Shown here one piece after another: positions 18,784 through 27,094 of a DNA stretch of 64,000 nt; position 1 is the stretch's first letter, and every line of letters begins with the position of its first letter. The notes beneath the pieces are model-generated. The model saw only the letters and a program-made list of their open reading frames with translations, did no database searches and was not told the origin of the DNA. Both the position numbers and the translations under genes were made by a program. The stretch spans positions 310,001-374,000 of the forward strand of contig NZ_LLWP01000009.1 in assembly GCF_001412215.1 (NCBI RefSeq). Reading direction: 5' to 3'. The stretch is from Pedobacter sp. Hv1 (GTDB taxonomy: Bacteria; Bacteroidota; Bacteroidia; Sphingobacteriales; Sphingobacteriaceae).

Positions 18784-18791
18784 TATATTTG
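18784..18791 (+). promoter_or_regulatory. -7 element TATATTTG directly before the ATG of the next gene
   Basis: Exact match to TAnnTTTG, ending 4 bases before the ATG at 18796. If used, transcription would begin at or next to the start codon, giving a leaderless or almost leaderless mRNA. No clear TTTG is 18-20 bases upstream; the dyad half-site is near there instead. Confidence 0.4.
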
Positions 18792-18795
18792 CGAT

Positions 18796-19140
18796 ATGAA
18801 ACCAGCAGAGATACATGCCAAATGGAAAACTTTGCAAACAAAAATTGCAGAAGAATTTGAATCGGATACTCCAGATCTAAAGGTAATTCTGTTTTTAATT
18901 GGCGTACAAGAACTAGGCAAAGGGCCTAAAAAATATAGCAAAAGACAAAAAGAAGAACTCATGCATATTGCTACCTGTCGCTTATTGAGCGAAATGGGCT
19001 TTTATGAGTTGGAAGGGTTGGACCAAGATGGCTGGCCACATTGGAAACTGATCAAGCCTATCCCGTCTTATGCTTTAATGGAGCAAGAATTGTTGCTTAA
19101 AGGCTTAGCGATAGCCTATTTTGAAGATATTTATCAATAA
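18796..19140 (+). CDS. Conserved hypothetical protein
   Basis: A 114-residue soluble protein without signal peptide or membrane segment. It is charged and helical (MKPAEIHAKWKTLQTKIAEEF, then PKKYSKRQKEELMHIATCRLLSEMGFYELEGLD in pieces). I do not recognise a named family; proteins of this kind occur widely in Sphingobacteria as uncharacterised. The frame is open from an ATG at 18781, but that ATG lies within the probable promoter, so the ATG at 18796 is chosen. It is divergent from the oxidoreductase and convergent with the OmpA gene. Confidence 0.7.
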   Translation: MKPAEIHAKWKTLQTKIAEEFESDTPDLKVILFLIGVQELGKGPKKYSKRQKEELMHIATCRLLSEMGFYELEGLDQDGWPHWKLIKPIPSYALMEQELLLKGLAIAYFEDIYQ

Positions 19141-19170
19141 AATATTTTCAAAAAATCGACAAAAAATAAA

Positions 19171-19204
19171 AACCCTGAAGTAATTAATTACGACAGGGTT
19201 TTTT
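19171..19204. terminator. Bidirectional rho-independent terminator
   Basis: AACCCTG (19171-19177) pairs with CAGGGTT (19194-19200), A-run before and T-run after. It serves the convergent small gene and the OmpA gene. Confidence 0.85.
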
Positions 19205-19234
19205 CATTTATATAGGTAGATATAAATTTTATGA

Positions 19235-19912
19235 TTAGCCTTTTGAGGCTGCTTCTTTTTTCAATTGATCGTTGGCAACAATTACAATCTCAACTCTACG
19301 GTTAGCTGCACGGCCTTCGTCAGTTGCATTGTCTGCAATTGGCTCGGCAAAGCCTTTACCCACAGTAATTAAACGAGCTGCCGGAACACCTTGAGAAACT
19401 GCATAAGCTTTTACAGCAGCAGCTCTTTTTTCAGATAATCCCATGTTGTATTCTTCAGTACCACGGCTATCGGTATGACCAATAACTTTAATATCGGTTC
19501 CTGGATATTGATTTAAAGAGCTAGCTAAAGATTCTACATTCTTTTTAGCCGCATCTTTTAAGGCAAACTTGTCAAAATCGAATAAAATACCACTGTCAAA
19601 TTTTACAATAATACCTTCTCCTTCACGAATAACTTCTGCGTTAGGGATTGCATTCTGTATTTCTGCAGCTTGTTTATCCATACGTTTACCGATAAAACCA
19701 CCAGCAGTACCACCAACGGCAGCGCCAATAATAGCACCCACAGCTGTGTTACCCGCTTTTTTGCCAATTATACCACCAATTACACCTCCAGCTGCGGCAC
19801 CTATACCAGCACCTTTTTGAGTATTGGTTAAACTGTCACATCCTTGAAAAGTCATTGAACCAACCGCAAGGGCAACACTAAAAGCAGCTATTTTGAATTT
19901 TGACGTCATCAT
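19235..19912 (-). CDS. OmpA family lipoprotein with glycine zipper
   Basis: A 225-residue protein. The lipobox is FQGC (Cys near 25). A glycine-zipper region (about 34-80; repeated GAAAGGVIGG and GAAVGGTAGG) is followed by an OmpA C-terminal peptidoglycan-binding domain (about 100-215), with VIGHTDSRGTEEYN and the NRRVEI Arg that contact diaminopimelate. The layout is that of YiaD-type outer-membrane lipoproteins. It ties the outer membrane to the cell wall. Stand-alone gene. Confidence 0.92.
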   Translation of the reverse strand: MMTSKFKIAAFSVALAVGSMTFQGCDSLTNTQKGAGIGAAAGGVIGGIIGKKAGNTAVGAIIGAAVGGTAGGFIGKRMDKQAAEIQNAIPNAEVIREGEGIIVKFDSGILFDFDKFALKDAAKKNVESLASSLNQYPGTDIKVIGHTDSRGTEEYNMGLSEKRAAAVKAYAVSQGVPAARLITVGKGFAEPIADNATDEGRAANRRVEIVIVANDQLKKEAASKG

Positions 19913-20058
19913 TTTCTTAATTTTTTGATTTAACTACGATGGCATTGTCAAATGAAGTGCCAATTCGTAAAAGCTAAATCAATTAAATTTTTATAGGCTG
20001 AATTAGTGCATGTTATGTGCGTTTAAGAGCCTTATGACAAAATTTGCCAAAAAATAAA

Positions 20059-20100
20059 ATGGTCAATCAACTACCCACAATGTGGTAGGCGATTGACCAT
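20059..20100 (-). terminator. Rho-independent terminator of the rarA/DUF5687/ABC operon
   Basis: ATGGTCAATC (20059-20068) pairs with GATTGACCAT (20091-20100), with an inner CTACC/GGTAG stem (20071-20075, 20084-20088). On the minus strand a T-rich run follows. It lies 25 bases after the ABC stop codon. Confidence 0.85.
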
Positions 20101-20125
20101 AATTCTATACAATTGTTACAATTGA

Positions 20126-20827
20126 CTATTCAGAGAAATAGGCTTCAAGCTCTTTTAACGTATTTTCGTCGGTATGGAAATCTTTAATGATCAAACCTTT
20201 TTCCAATAAGATAATTCGATCGCATACATCGGTTACGTGATTGAGATCGTGACTAGAAATCAAAGTGGTTAAACGGTGCGAAGCTTTTAAAGATTTGATC
20301 AAAGATTTAAGTCTGATCTGCGTAGTTGGATCTAAATTGGCAAAAGGTTCATCCAATACCAAAAGTTCGGGTTTTTGCATCAATGCGGCAGCAATACCCA
20401 CTTTATTTTGGTTACCCTTAGAAAAATCGCGAATGTATTTGCCTCTACTTAAAATTTCACCGTTAAAAAATTCTTCGTATTGTTTTAAATAGTCGCCCAC
20501 ATCGGCCACACTTAAATTATGTAAACCTCCAATAAAAGTAAAATACTCTTCAGGTGTTAAATAATCAATTAAAAAGCCTTCATCTAAATAAGAGGCAGTA
20601 TAATCTTTCCAATGATCGTTTGTAGCCACATTTTGATCTTTTGATAAAACCTCGCCACTGTCTGGTCTAATTAAATCCAAGAGCATTCTAAACATGGTTG
20701 TTTTTCCGGCTCCATTATTGCCCACTAGCCCAATAGTTTCGCCAGTACGAATAGTTAAGTTATTAATATCTACTACAGTGCGGCCACCATAGCTTTTTTT
20801 CAATTGTCTAAATTCTAGCATACTCAT
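20126..20827 (-). CDS. ABC transporter ATP-binding protein (partner of DUF5687)
   Basis: A 233-residue ATPase. Walker A GNNGAGKTT (36-44), a degenerate signature FSKGNQNKVG, Walker B LLVLDEPFANLDP and switch His in ISSHDLNH. It follows the DUF5687 membrane gene by one base, so the two form an exporter. Substrate unknown. Confidence 0.9.
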   Translation of the reverse strand: MSMLEFRQLKKSYGGRTVVDINNLTIRTGETIGLVGNNGAGKTTMFRMLLDLIRPDSGEVLSKDQNVATNDHWKDYTASYLDEGFLIDYLTPEEYFTFIGGLHNLSVADVGDYLKQYEEFFNGEILSRGKYIRDFSKGNQNKVGIAAALMQKPELLVLDEPFANLDPTTQIRLKSLIKSLKASHRLTTLISSHDLNHVTDVCDRIILLEKGLIIKDFHTDENTLKELEAYFSE

Positions 20828-20828
20828 A

Positions 20829-22301
20829 TTATTCTCTAAAGCCTTCGGCTATTTTATAACGTTGTTTCTCAAATTTTTTAACTAACAGGTTAATCCAAAA
20901 ATTGCGCATCAATAAGGTAATTAAACCAAATAAGGCAATGGCTGCTAAACCCCAAAAAGGTTTATTCATGATGCCGAATGGCATATAAATAAATACAGGG
21001 ATCAATATAAAAGGAAGGCCCAAGATCCACTGTGTGGCGCCAATGCCCTGCCAATTGAAACTGGCACTTTTGGTAATGTCCAATCGTTTGTAGTTCATGG
21101 TCGCAAAATACAATACAATTACCGTTGCAAACCCTATATTGTACAGATAGGCTGCAGCATGTAACAACAGCAGTTTGTAACTCATAAATCCATAAAAGCT
21201 TGCCAATACGGTAATAATGGTAGAGCTAATGGTAAACAGTAAAAATTTAGCTTTGATAAAATCCTTGAAATCGATTTTGTTGACCAAAAGACCATCAAAG
21301 TGAGTGCTTTGCCAAGCAAACATAAACTGCCCATAAGTTAAAATGGCAATGCCTGTCATAAATAAAGCGGCAAAAAGTAGTTTGCCAAACTCATTTTTTT
21401 CAATCATTGGGCCTTTGTAAAAGATCAGTCCATAGGCTAAAAAAGCAAAACCCATTAAAACCGAACCTCTAGAACGTTTATGGCGAAGGATTAACTTTAA
21501 TTCTAATGCAGCCAGTTCACCTACTTTACCAAAACGGTTTAAGAATGGATAATCTGTACTCGTTTTTTTATCGTCTTTGGTACTTAACTCTTCGGTATAT
21601 AAGTTGGCACGAAGATAATTGGAGTTGATGATAAATATCCCTACTGCAGCCAAAGTGAAGATCAGCCCTAAAAATGGGTATTTGGTAACATTTACAAAAA
21701 TCAGATTAGAGAAATCTCTTACCGAAATGATATGGTAATAATCTAATGCCGCTAATACGGTAACAACACCTATAATTGAAATGAAATAAGAAAAGTTATT
21801 GATCGATTTACGCTTTAAGTACAGCACAAGATAGTTGTTGAAAACCACCAGTGATAAGATAGAAAGTACATACATTAATGCGGTAAGCGCACCGTAGGTA
21901 GTACCGATCTTCATGATACTAAAAGGGATAAATACAAATAGTGGCAACAGGTTAAAGAATGAAAAAAGCGATTTGATGTTTAAGAAGTTAACAATCGTTT
22001 TTCGTTTGATCTTAAGGTGCAGGTAAGGCACAATACTTAAGGTTGGGAGCTCTTGCATCTGTGTGCGGATAGCCAAATCGAACAAGAAGTAGTACAAAAT
22101 GAAACCATTAAAAACCGTGATGACATTTTGGCCAGGGAAAGTTTTTTCAATGATCATCGTCATCCAAAAACCAACGCCAACCGCAATGGCTAGGAAATAG
22201 AGCATAAAGAAGCCCAATAGTAGATTTGCAGCAATACTGCCGGCTTTATTTCGGCTGCGCCAAAAGTCTTTCCATTGGTGGCTTAAAAAAGTTGATAGCA
22301 T
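20829..22301 (-). CDS. DUF5687 family membrane protein (ABC exporter subunit)
   Basis: A 490-residue integral membrane protein with about 10-12 hydrophobic segments. It starts MLSTFLSHQWKDFWRSRNK, typical of the Bacteroidota family DUF5687, and a soluble loop near residues 230-265 holds ELSTKDDKKTS. It pairs with the ATPase gene one base downstream. It also sits one base after rarA, so transcription is probably from the rarA promoter. Function of the transporter is not known. Confidence 0.85.
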   Translation of the reverse strand: MLSTFLSHQWKDFWRSRNKAGSIAANLLLGFFMLYFLAIAVGVGFWMTMIIEKTFPGQNVITVFNGFILYYFLFDLAIRTQMQELPTLSIVPYLHLKIKRKTIVNFLNIKSLFSFFNLLPLFVFIPFSIMKIGTTYGALTALMYVLSILSLVVFNNYLVLYLKRKSINNFSYFISIIGVVTVLAALDYYHIISVRDFSNLIFVNVTKYPFLGLIFTLAAVGIFIINSNYLRANLYTEELSTKDDKKTSTDYPFLNRFGKVGELAALELKLILRHKRSRGSVLMGFAFLAYGLIFYKGPMIEKNEFGKLLFAALFMTGIAILTYGQFMFAWQSTHFDGLLVNKIDFKDFIKAKFLLFTISSTIITVLASFYGFMSYKLLLLHAAAYLYNIGFATVIVLYFATMNYKRLDITKSASFNWQGIGATQWILGLPFILIPVFIYMPFGIMNKPFWGLAAIALFGLITLLMRNFWINLLVKKFEKQRYKIAEGFRE

Positions 22302-22302
22302 A

Positions 22303-23583
22303 TTAATAATTGTATTTGTTTTTCCAATTCTGTTTTAATTTTTCTCTGAGTTTTTCTTCTGCCGGATTTTTGCCGGGATCGTATAATTTCGTTCCACTTA
22401 ATTGCTCTGGCATATATTCCTGTTCAGAAAAATTACCTTCAAAACTATGCGAATATTGGTAATCTTTTCCATAACCTATATTTTTCATCAATTTTGTTGG
22501 TGCATTTCTAATGTGTAATGGGACTGGCAAATTACCAGTTTGTTTCACTAACTGTTGTGCTTTATTAATGGCTTCGTAGCTGGCATTGCTCTTAACCGAT
22601 GAGGCTAAGTAAGTTACGCATTGAGAAAGGATAATTCTAGCCTCAGGATAACCAATTACATTTACCGCAGTAAAACAATTATTGGCCAATAACAAGGCGT
22701 TAGGGTTGGCATTGCCAATATCTTCGGAGGCTAAAATCAATAGCCTACGGGCGATAAATAAGGGGTCTTCTCCTCCTTCTATCATTCGGGCCAACCAATA
22801 CACAGCTGCATTGGGGTCGCTCCCTCTAATTGATTTAATGAACGCCGAAATAATATCGTAATGCTGTTCTCCGGCCTTATCGTATAAAGCAAGGTTCTGT
22901 TGAGCATGGGCAAGCACATTCTCGTTGGTGAGTTCAATCTGATCGCCGCCAATGCCATTAATGGCAATCTCTAAAACATTTAAAAGTTTACGGGCATCGC
23001 CACCAGATAAACGGATCAAAGCCTCATGTTCCTTAATCTTGATCTGCTTTTCTTTTAAGATGACATCTTTTTTAATCGCGGTATCTAATAAGCCCACCAA
23101 TTCTTCTTCAACCAAACCTTGTAAAATATACACCTGGCATCGCGATAGTAATGCGGAGATGACCTCGAAAGATGGATTTTCTGTAGTTGCACCAATTAGG
23201 GTAACCAAGCCACGTTCTACAGCCCCCAATAAACTATCTTGTTGCGATTTGCTGAAACGATGAATCTCATCAATAAACAAAATGGGCAAGCCCATAAAAC
23301 TGTCTTTTAAAGCAGCAGCCCTGTCTATTACTTCCCTAATATCTTTAACGCCAGAATTGATGGCACTTAAATTAAAAAACGGGCGATCTAAACTTTGAGA
23401 AATAATGTAGGCCAACGTTGTTTTGCCTACTCCGGGTGGCCCCCAGAAGATCATAGAGGGCAATTGGCCACTTTCTATGGCTTTGCGCAGCACCGCATTG
23501 GGGCCAACCAAATGTTTTTGCCCAACATACTCGTCCAAATGGTGTGGACGCATCCGTTCTGCTAATGGGGCTTGGCTTTGCAT
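22303..23583 (-). CDS. rarA: Replication-associated recombination protein A
   Basis: A 426-residue AAA+ ATPase of the RarA/MgsA/WRNIP1 family, which acts at stalled replication forks. Walker A GPPGVGKTT (48-56), Walker B ILFIDEIHR (D105, E106), sensor 1 GATTENPSF, and the C-terminal tetramerisation part with YPEARIILSQ and the ending Y-rich tail. Length is normal for the family. It is first in a three-gene minus-strand run with the DUF5687 exporter. Confidence 0.95.
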   Translation of the reverse strand: MQSQAPLAERMRPHHLDEYVGQKHLVGPNAVLRKAIESGQLPSMIFWGPPGVGKTTLAYIISQSLDRPFFNLSAINSGVKDIREVIDRAAALKDSFMGLPILFIDEIHRFSKSQQDSLLGAVERGLVTLIGATTENPSFEVISALLSRCQVYILQGLVEEELVGLLDTAIKKDVILKEKQIKIKEHEALIRLSGGDARKLLNVLEIAINGIGGDQIELTNENVLAHAQQNLALYDKAGEQHYDIISAFIKSIRGSDPNAAVYWLARMIEGGEDPLFIARRLLILASEDIGNANPNALLLANNCFTAVNVIGYPEARIILSQCVTYLASSVKSNASYEAINKAQQLVKQTGNLPVPLHIRNAPTKLMKNIGYGKDYQYSHSFEGNFSEQEYMPEQLSGTKLYDPGKNPAEEKLREKLKQNWKNKYNY

Positions 23584-23871
23584 AGCTAAAGATAGGAAAT
23601 TTTAAATTTTACCCTCTACAAAAGCAATGCGTTTTATCAACAAATAACCAAATATTCAAAAAAATAAAGATTTACAATGGTGGATTACAAATCCACTTAG
23701 GCAAGGTCGAGATTGCAAATCCCGACCAACATGGATGACAATTCCTAAATAAATGGAGATTGTAAATGCCAACCAATATTAAGGAATTACGAATAACCAA
23801 CTATTCCTTAAAATCTGGCTATCTTAATACGATATACTAACTACTAAATACTTTTTATTATATACTTCCTA
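23584..23871. repeat. Cluster of REP-like small hairpins
   Basis: Units share a core GATT-nnn-AATC with GG/CC edges: GTGGATT-ACA-AATCCAC (23680-23696), GGTCG-a-GATT-gca-AATC-c-CGACC (23705-23727), and two decayed units near 23733-23745 and 23755-23770. A fifth unit lies at 25175-25187 on the other side of the helicase gene. They resemble REP elements moved by RAYT transposases. The rest of the gap is AT-rich without clear content. Confidence 0.55.
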
Positions 23872-25086
23872 CTAACTACTCGCCTTAGGTTTCTTTTTAA
23901 AAAACTTCTTTTTCTTTACATAAGGTTTCTTCTCAGCCAATGGCTCGTCTTTAGGTGCTTCTCCCAAATGCTCGGGTAAAGGAATGCGGTCTATTTCACG
24001 CTCAATTAACTTCTCTATATTGGCAAATTTGCGTTTGTCTTTTGCGTTTACTAAGGTAATAGCCGTGCCTGTAGTTTCGGCCCTTGCTGTTCTTCCAATT
24101 CGGTGAATGTAATCTTCAGGATCATGAGGTACATCATAATTGATCACCAAACTAATTCCCTCAACATCAATTCCTCTACTTAAAACATCCGTACCAATTA
24201 ACACAGGGATCCGTTTGTTCTTGAAGTCGAGCATAATGGCCTCTCGTTCTTTCTGCCCCAAATCTGAGTGGAAAGCCTCTGCTTTAAAGCCTAAACGGCT
24301 AAAAACCTTGCCCAATTCTTTTACTTTATCTTTTGTAGAGGCAAAAACGATAATGCTTTTATAATCGGCATGTTTCATTACTTCAGTCAGTAATTTTACC
24401 TTCTGACTATCATGTACAAAATAAGCCTGTTGATTGATGCCGGCAGCAGGTTTAGAAATGGCAATATTTATTGATTCAGGATGATTTAAAAGTTTAGATG
24501 CGAGAGTTCTGATCTTTGGAGGCATAGTTGCCGAGAACATTACCGTTTGTCGCTCTTTCGGTAAATAACCCACAATTTTCATAATGTCATCATAAAAACC
24601 CATGTCCAACATCCTGTCTGCCTCGTCTAAAACCAAGTAATGTAATTTGTCCATTTTGAGCACGCCCGACGAAAGGTGTGCAATCAACCTACCCGGTGTA
24701 GCAATAATAATATCTACCCCTTCACGCATCGATCGCTTTTGTTGTTCATAAGCTACTCCATCACCTCCACCATAAACCGTTAAAGAACTGATATTGGTAA
24801 AATAAGAAAGTGCCTCAACCTGTAAATCTATTTGCTGGGCAAGTTCTCTGGTTGGTGCAAGAATCAAAGTGGTATTGTGCCTATCGTTGTTTTCGGTAAG
24901 CATATTCATAATCGGCAACAAATAGGCCCCAGTTTTACCAGTTCCTGTTTGTGCACAAGCTATCAAATCTTTTTGAGCTAAAATTAGCGGAATGGCCTGT
25001 TGTTGTATCGGCGTAGCGTTACGAAAACCCATTGCTAATAAACCTTCTAAAAGTTCTGGGTTAAAATTAAAATCTTTAAAATCCAA
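23872..25086 (-). CDS. DEAD-box RNA helicase, RhlE-like
   Basis: A 404-residue ATP-dependent RNA helicase. Q motif GFRNATPIQQQAIP (20-33), motif I AQTGTGKT (45-52), DEAD (154-157), SAT (185-187), and the second domain with HRIGRTAR. A short Lys-rich tail (KKPYVKKKKFFKKK) may bind RNA. The short tail and core sequence fit the RhlE group involved in ribosome assembly or RNA turnover; the exact member cannot be told. Confidence 0.93.
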   Translation of the reverse strand: MDFKDFNFNPELLEGLLAMGFRNATPIQQQAIPLILAQKDLIACAQTGTGKTGAYLLPIMNMLTENNDRHNTTLILAPTRELAQQIDLQVEALSYFTNISSLTVYGGGDGVAYEQQKRSMREGVDIIIATPGRLIAHLSSGVLKMDKLHYLVLDEADRMLDMGFYDDIMKIVGYLPKERQTVMFSATMPPKIRTLASKLLNHPESINIAISKPAAGINQQAYFVHDSQKVKLLTEVMKHADYKSIIVFASTKDKVKELGKVFSRLGFKAEAFHSDLGQKEREAIMLDFKNKRIPVLIGTDVLSRGIDVEGISLVINYDVPHDPEDYIHRIGRTARAETTGTAITLVNAKDKRKFANIEKLIEREIDRIPLPEHLGEAPKDEPLAEKKPYVKKKKFFKKKPKASS

Positions 25087-25174
25087 AGTTGTTATTGTAA
25101 AATACTGTATAAAAGTACCTCAAATTAAAGCCAAAAGCAAATGGCTTGAAAAGCAGAGCCAGTATCCTTTGTCT

Positions 25175-25195
25175 GGATTTTTAATCCCGACCAAC
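25175..25195. repeat. REP-like hairpin unit
   Basis: GGATT-TTT-AATCC (25175-25187) followed by CGACCAAC, the same tail as the unit at 23718-23730. Single copy between the helicase and the siderophore-interacting protein genes. Confidence 0.45.
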
Positions 25196-25197
25196 AA

Positions 25198-25884
25198 CTA
25201 TTGCCAAAACCCTTGAACTTTAATGCGCTTAGGTTGTGTATGCATTTGTTTAATCCTTTTGCGCAATTGCACACAAGTTGGAATATGTCCGGCAATATAA
25301 ATAGTCGATGTGGCTAAATTATTTGTTTCTACCCAGTTGACTAGCGCAGAGTAGCCACCAAAATCTTGCTGGGCTATGGCGCCAATATTCCAATCCAGAT
25401 ACTCCTTAAACTCACGACGATGGTGTTCATTTGCAATGGCAATTGCACCTGAAATGGGTTGTTCTTTTGCCAATTGTTGCAGGGCCAAATAATGACCAAT
25501 GCTACTCATGTCTCCTAAACTAATCATGCTGCCACTGGTGGTAGGCTGGTGCAAGGTAGGCCCTACACCTACATATACAATTGAATCTCCTTTTTTTAAG
25601 CTGCTTACCCACTTGCTTCCTATTCCTTCATGCTGCGCATCGATAAAAAGTGTACAGGTACTGGTTTCTACATCCCAACAGGCAGGGGTGTAATCTCTAT
25701 AAACACCTTCGGCAACCCTTACTTTGATATGTTGTACTTTATCCCATTTCTCCATTTTCATGTCGGGAAAATGCACATCTACTTCAAAAAAAGTAGCGGG
25801 GTTCCATGCCCTTACTTCTAATACTTTTCCAGATTTGCCAAATGCATTTTCTAATAAAGAAATGACTTTGTTTTTAATTGTCAT
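25198..25884 (-). CDS. Siderophore-interacting protein (FAD-binding ferric reductase)
   Basis: A 228-residue cytoplasmic flavoprotein of the SIP/ViuB family, which reduces ferric siderophores to release iron. The flavin-binding pattern RDYTP is at residues 63-67, followed by the C-terminal NAD(P)H domain with a Gly-rich VGVGPTLH. I start at MTIKNKV (25884); an upstream ATG at 25935 would add a stretch unlike the family. It follows an AraC-type gene on the same strand (76 bases away), which probably controls it. Confidence 0.85.
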   Translation of the reverse strand: MTIKNKVISLLENAFGKSGKVLEVRAWNPATFFEVDVHFPDMKMEKWDKVQHIKVRVAEGVYRDYTPACWDVETSTCTLFIDAQHEGIGSKWVSSLKKGDSIVYVGVGPTLHQPTTSGSMISLGDMSSIGHYLALQQLAKEQPISGAIAIANEHHRREFKEYLDWNIGAIAQQDFGGYSALVNWVETNNLATSTIYIAGHIPTCVQLRKRIKQMHTQPKRIKVQGFWQ

Positions 25885-25960
25885 CGTCGTTAAAATTTGA
25901 TACACAAAGCACGTAACAAAGCGAGCGAGAAACAATAGTTAAAATAAAGGAAGTGTTGGA

Positions 25961-26818
25961 CTATTCGTGGTAATCTTTTCTGAACTGGATGGGAGATTGT
26001 CCTACAACTTTGCTAAAAAGCCTAGAGAAATAAGCATGATCTGTATAGCCCAAAGCATTCGCAATTTCTTTTACAGTATTGCTCGTATAATAGAGTAAGC
26101 GTTTGGCTTCTAAGGTAATTTCTTGATGGATCCAATAACTTACAGCAAAGCCAGTATTTTGCTTAACCGCTTCATTTAAGTAGGCCGGAGAAATATTTAA
26201 TAAGCTGGCATACGCCGCAGGGCTTTTTATAGCGCTAAAGTTTTGGTGTAGGAGTTGTCTGAATTGTCGGGTAATGATGGTTGGGCGCAGCTCCTGTTGT
26301 TGTTGCCCATTTTCAATTGTGAGGTAAGCTGCTGCAAAAAAACCAATGGTAGTGTCAATTGAGGAGCGGGTAATTTGGGATTGGAATTTAAGATCGATAG
26401 CTTGCTTACAAATCCCTTCTAGTAAAGAAAAGCTCTGGTTTAAGTGGGCTGCAATTTCACGATCTGGGGTAATGGGCTGTTGACCAATTAGCTGCTCTTC
26501 AAAAACAGTTCGATAAGTTTCATTGATGTACTCTGCTGCTACTGCCAAGAACCATCCCTTGCAATTGTGGGTAGTGAGTACTTGATGCACCTGGCCTGGT
26601 AAAATAAAAAACAACCATTCGCCAATACCTGTTATTTCCTTAAAATCGACCATAATTTGGCTAAATCCTTCTTGTTGAAAGAAGAATAAATAATGGTCAT
26701 CACGATGTGGTCCATAAATATCTTCGTCAACGTCTTTGATCGCTTCCAAATGGCGTATTTCTATCCCAATTTTGTTGATGTCTTTTAGCGAATGAACTGG
26801 GATGTGTTGGCCTGGCAT
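25961..26818 (-). CDS. AraC family transcriptional regulator
   Basis: A 285-residue regulator. The N-terminal half is a cupin-like sensor (LFFQQEGFSQIMVDF region). The C-terminal 100 residues hold two helix-turn-helix motifs (INISPAYLNEAVKQNTG and VKEIANALGYTDHAYFSRLFSKVVGQSP in pieces), as in AraC/XylS proteins. It stands just upstream of the siderophore-interacting protein gene and may respond to iron or a siderophore; this is by context only. Confidence 0.9.
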   Translation of the reverse strand: MPGQHIPVHSLKDINKIGIEIRHLEAIKDVDEDIYGPHRDDHYLFFFQQEGFSQIMVDFKEITGIGEWLFFILPGQVHQVLTTHNCKGWFLAVAAEYINETYRTVFEEQLIGQQPITPDREIAAHLNQSFSLLEGICKQAIDLKFQSQITRSSIDTTIGFFAAAYLTIENGQQQQELRPTIITRQFRQLLHQNFSAIKSPAAYASLLNISPAYLNEAVKQNTGFAVSYWIHQEITLEAKRLLYYTSNTVKEIANALGYTDHAYFSRLFSKVVGQSPIQFRKDYHE

Positions 26819-26892
26819 TTAGCAAAGATAAAGCAAAGCTTGAGCGTTACAAATTTTGGATTTGGTTTATGGAGATGTCGCCTTTTAAAAAC

Positions 26893-26924
26893 AAAAAGCT
26901 TCCCAAATTTTTAGGAAGCTTTTT
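26893..26924. terminator. Bidirectional terminator hairpin
   Basis: AAAAAGCTTCC (26893-26903) pairs perfectly with GGAAGCTTTTT (26914-26924). It lies 171 bases beyond the stop of the DUF4197 gene (minus strand). That distance is long for a simple gene terminator and raises the possibility of a small RNA in between. Confidence 0.85.
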
Positions 26925-27060
26925 GTTGAACAACAGTTTTTACTGGTCGATTTATGGTGTGCCTGCCCTTCGTGGATTACCCGCTCACAGGACTTTTTTA
27001 TCTAGATTTTGTAGCTCTTTTTTGTTAGAACAAGCTAGGAAATCTTTAGTTTTAATTAGA
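26925..27060 (-). ncRNA. Candidate structured small RNA upstream of a terminator
   Basis: The gap of about 170 bases between the DUF4197 stop and the hairpin at 26893-26924 holds a GC-rich block (26959-26994), unusual in this AT-rich setting. It can fold: CCTG/CAGG closing GTGG/CCGC with an unpaired ATTAC. A second fold, AGATTT...AAATCT with inner TAGCT/AGCTA, lies near 27008-27050. On the minus strand the terminator follows directly. A 6S-type RNA of Bacteroidota (6S-Flavo) is one possibility, not established. A + frame of 64 codons here has no coding character. Confidence 0.3.
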
Positions 27061-27094
27061 TAAAAATTTATCCACAAATCCACATTTTTGTTAA

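Noticed and set aside
19569..19820. Pro/Ala/Ile-rich plus-strand ORF opposite the OmpA gene
   Set aside because: It is the antisense image of the glycine-zipper region; the low-complexity composition is explained by the real gene.
26869..27063. Small plus-strand ORF of 64 codons between the AraC and DUF4197 genes
   Set aside because: It runs straight through a perfect terminator hairpin and has no family resemblance or coding-like composition.
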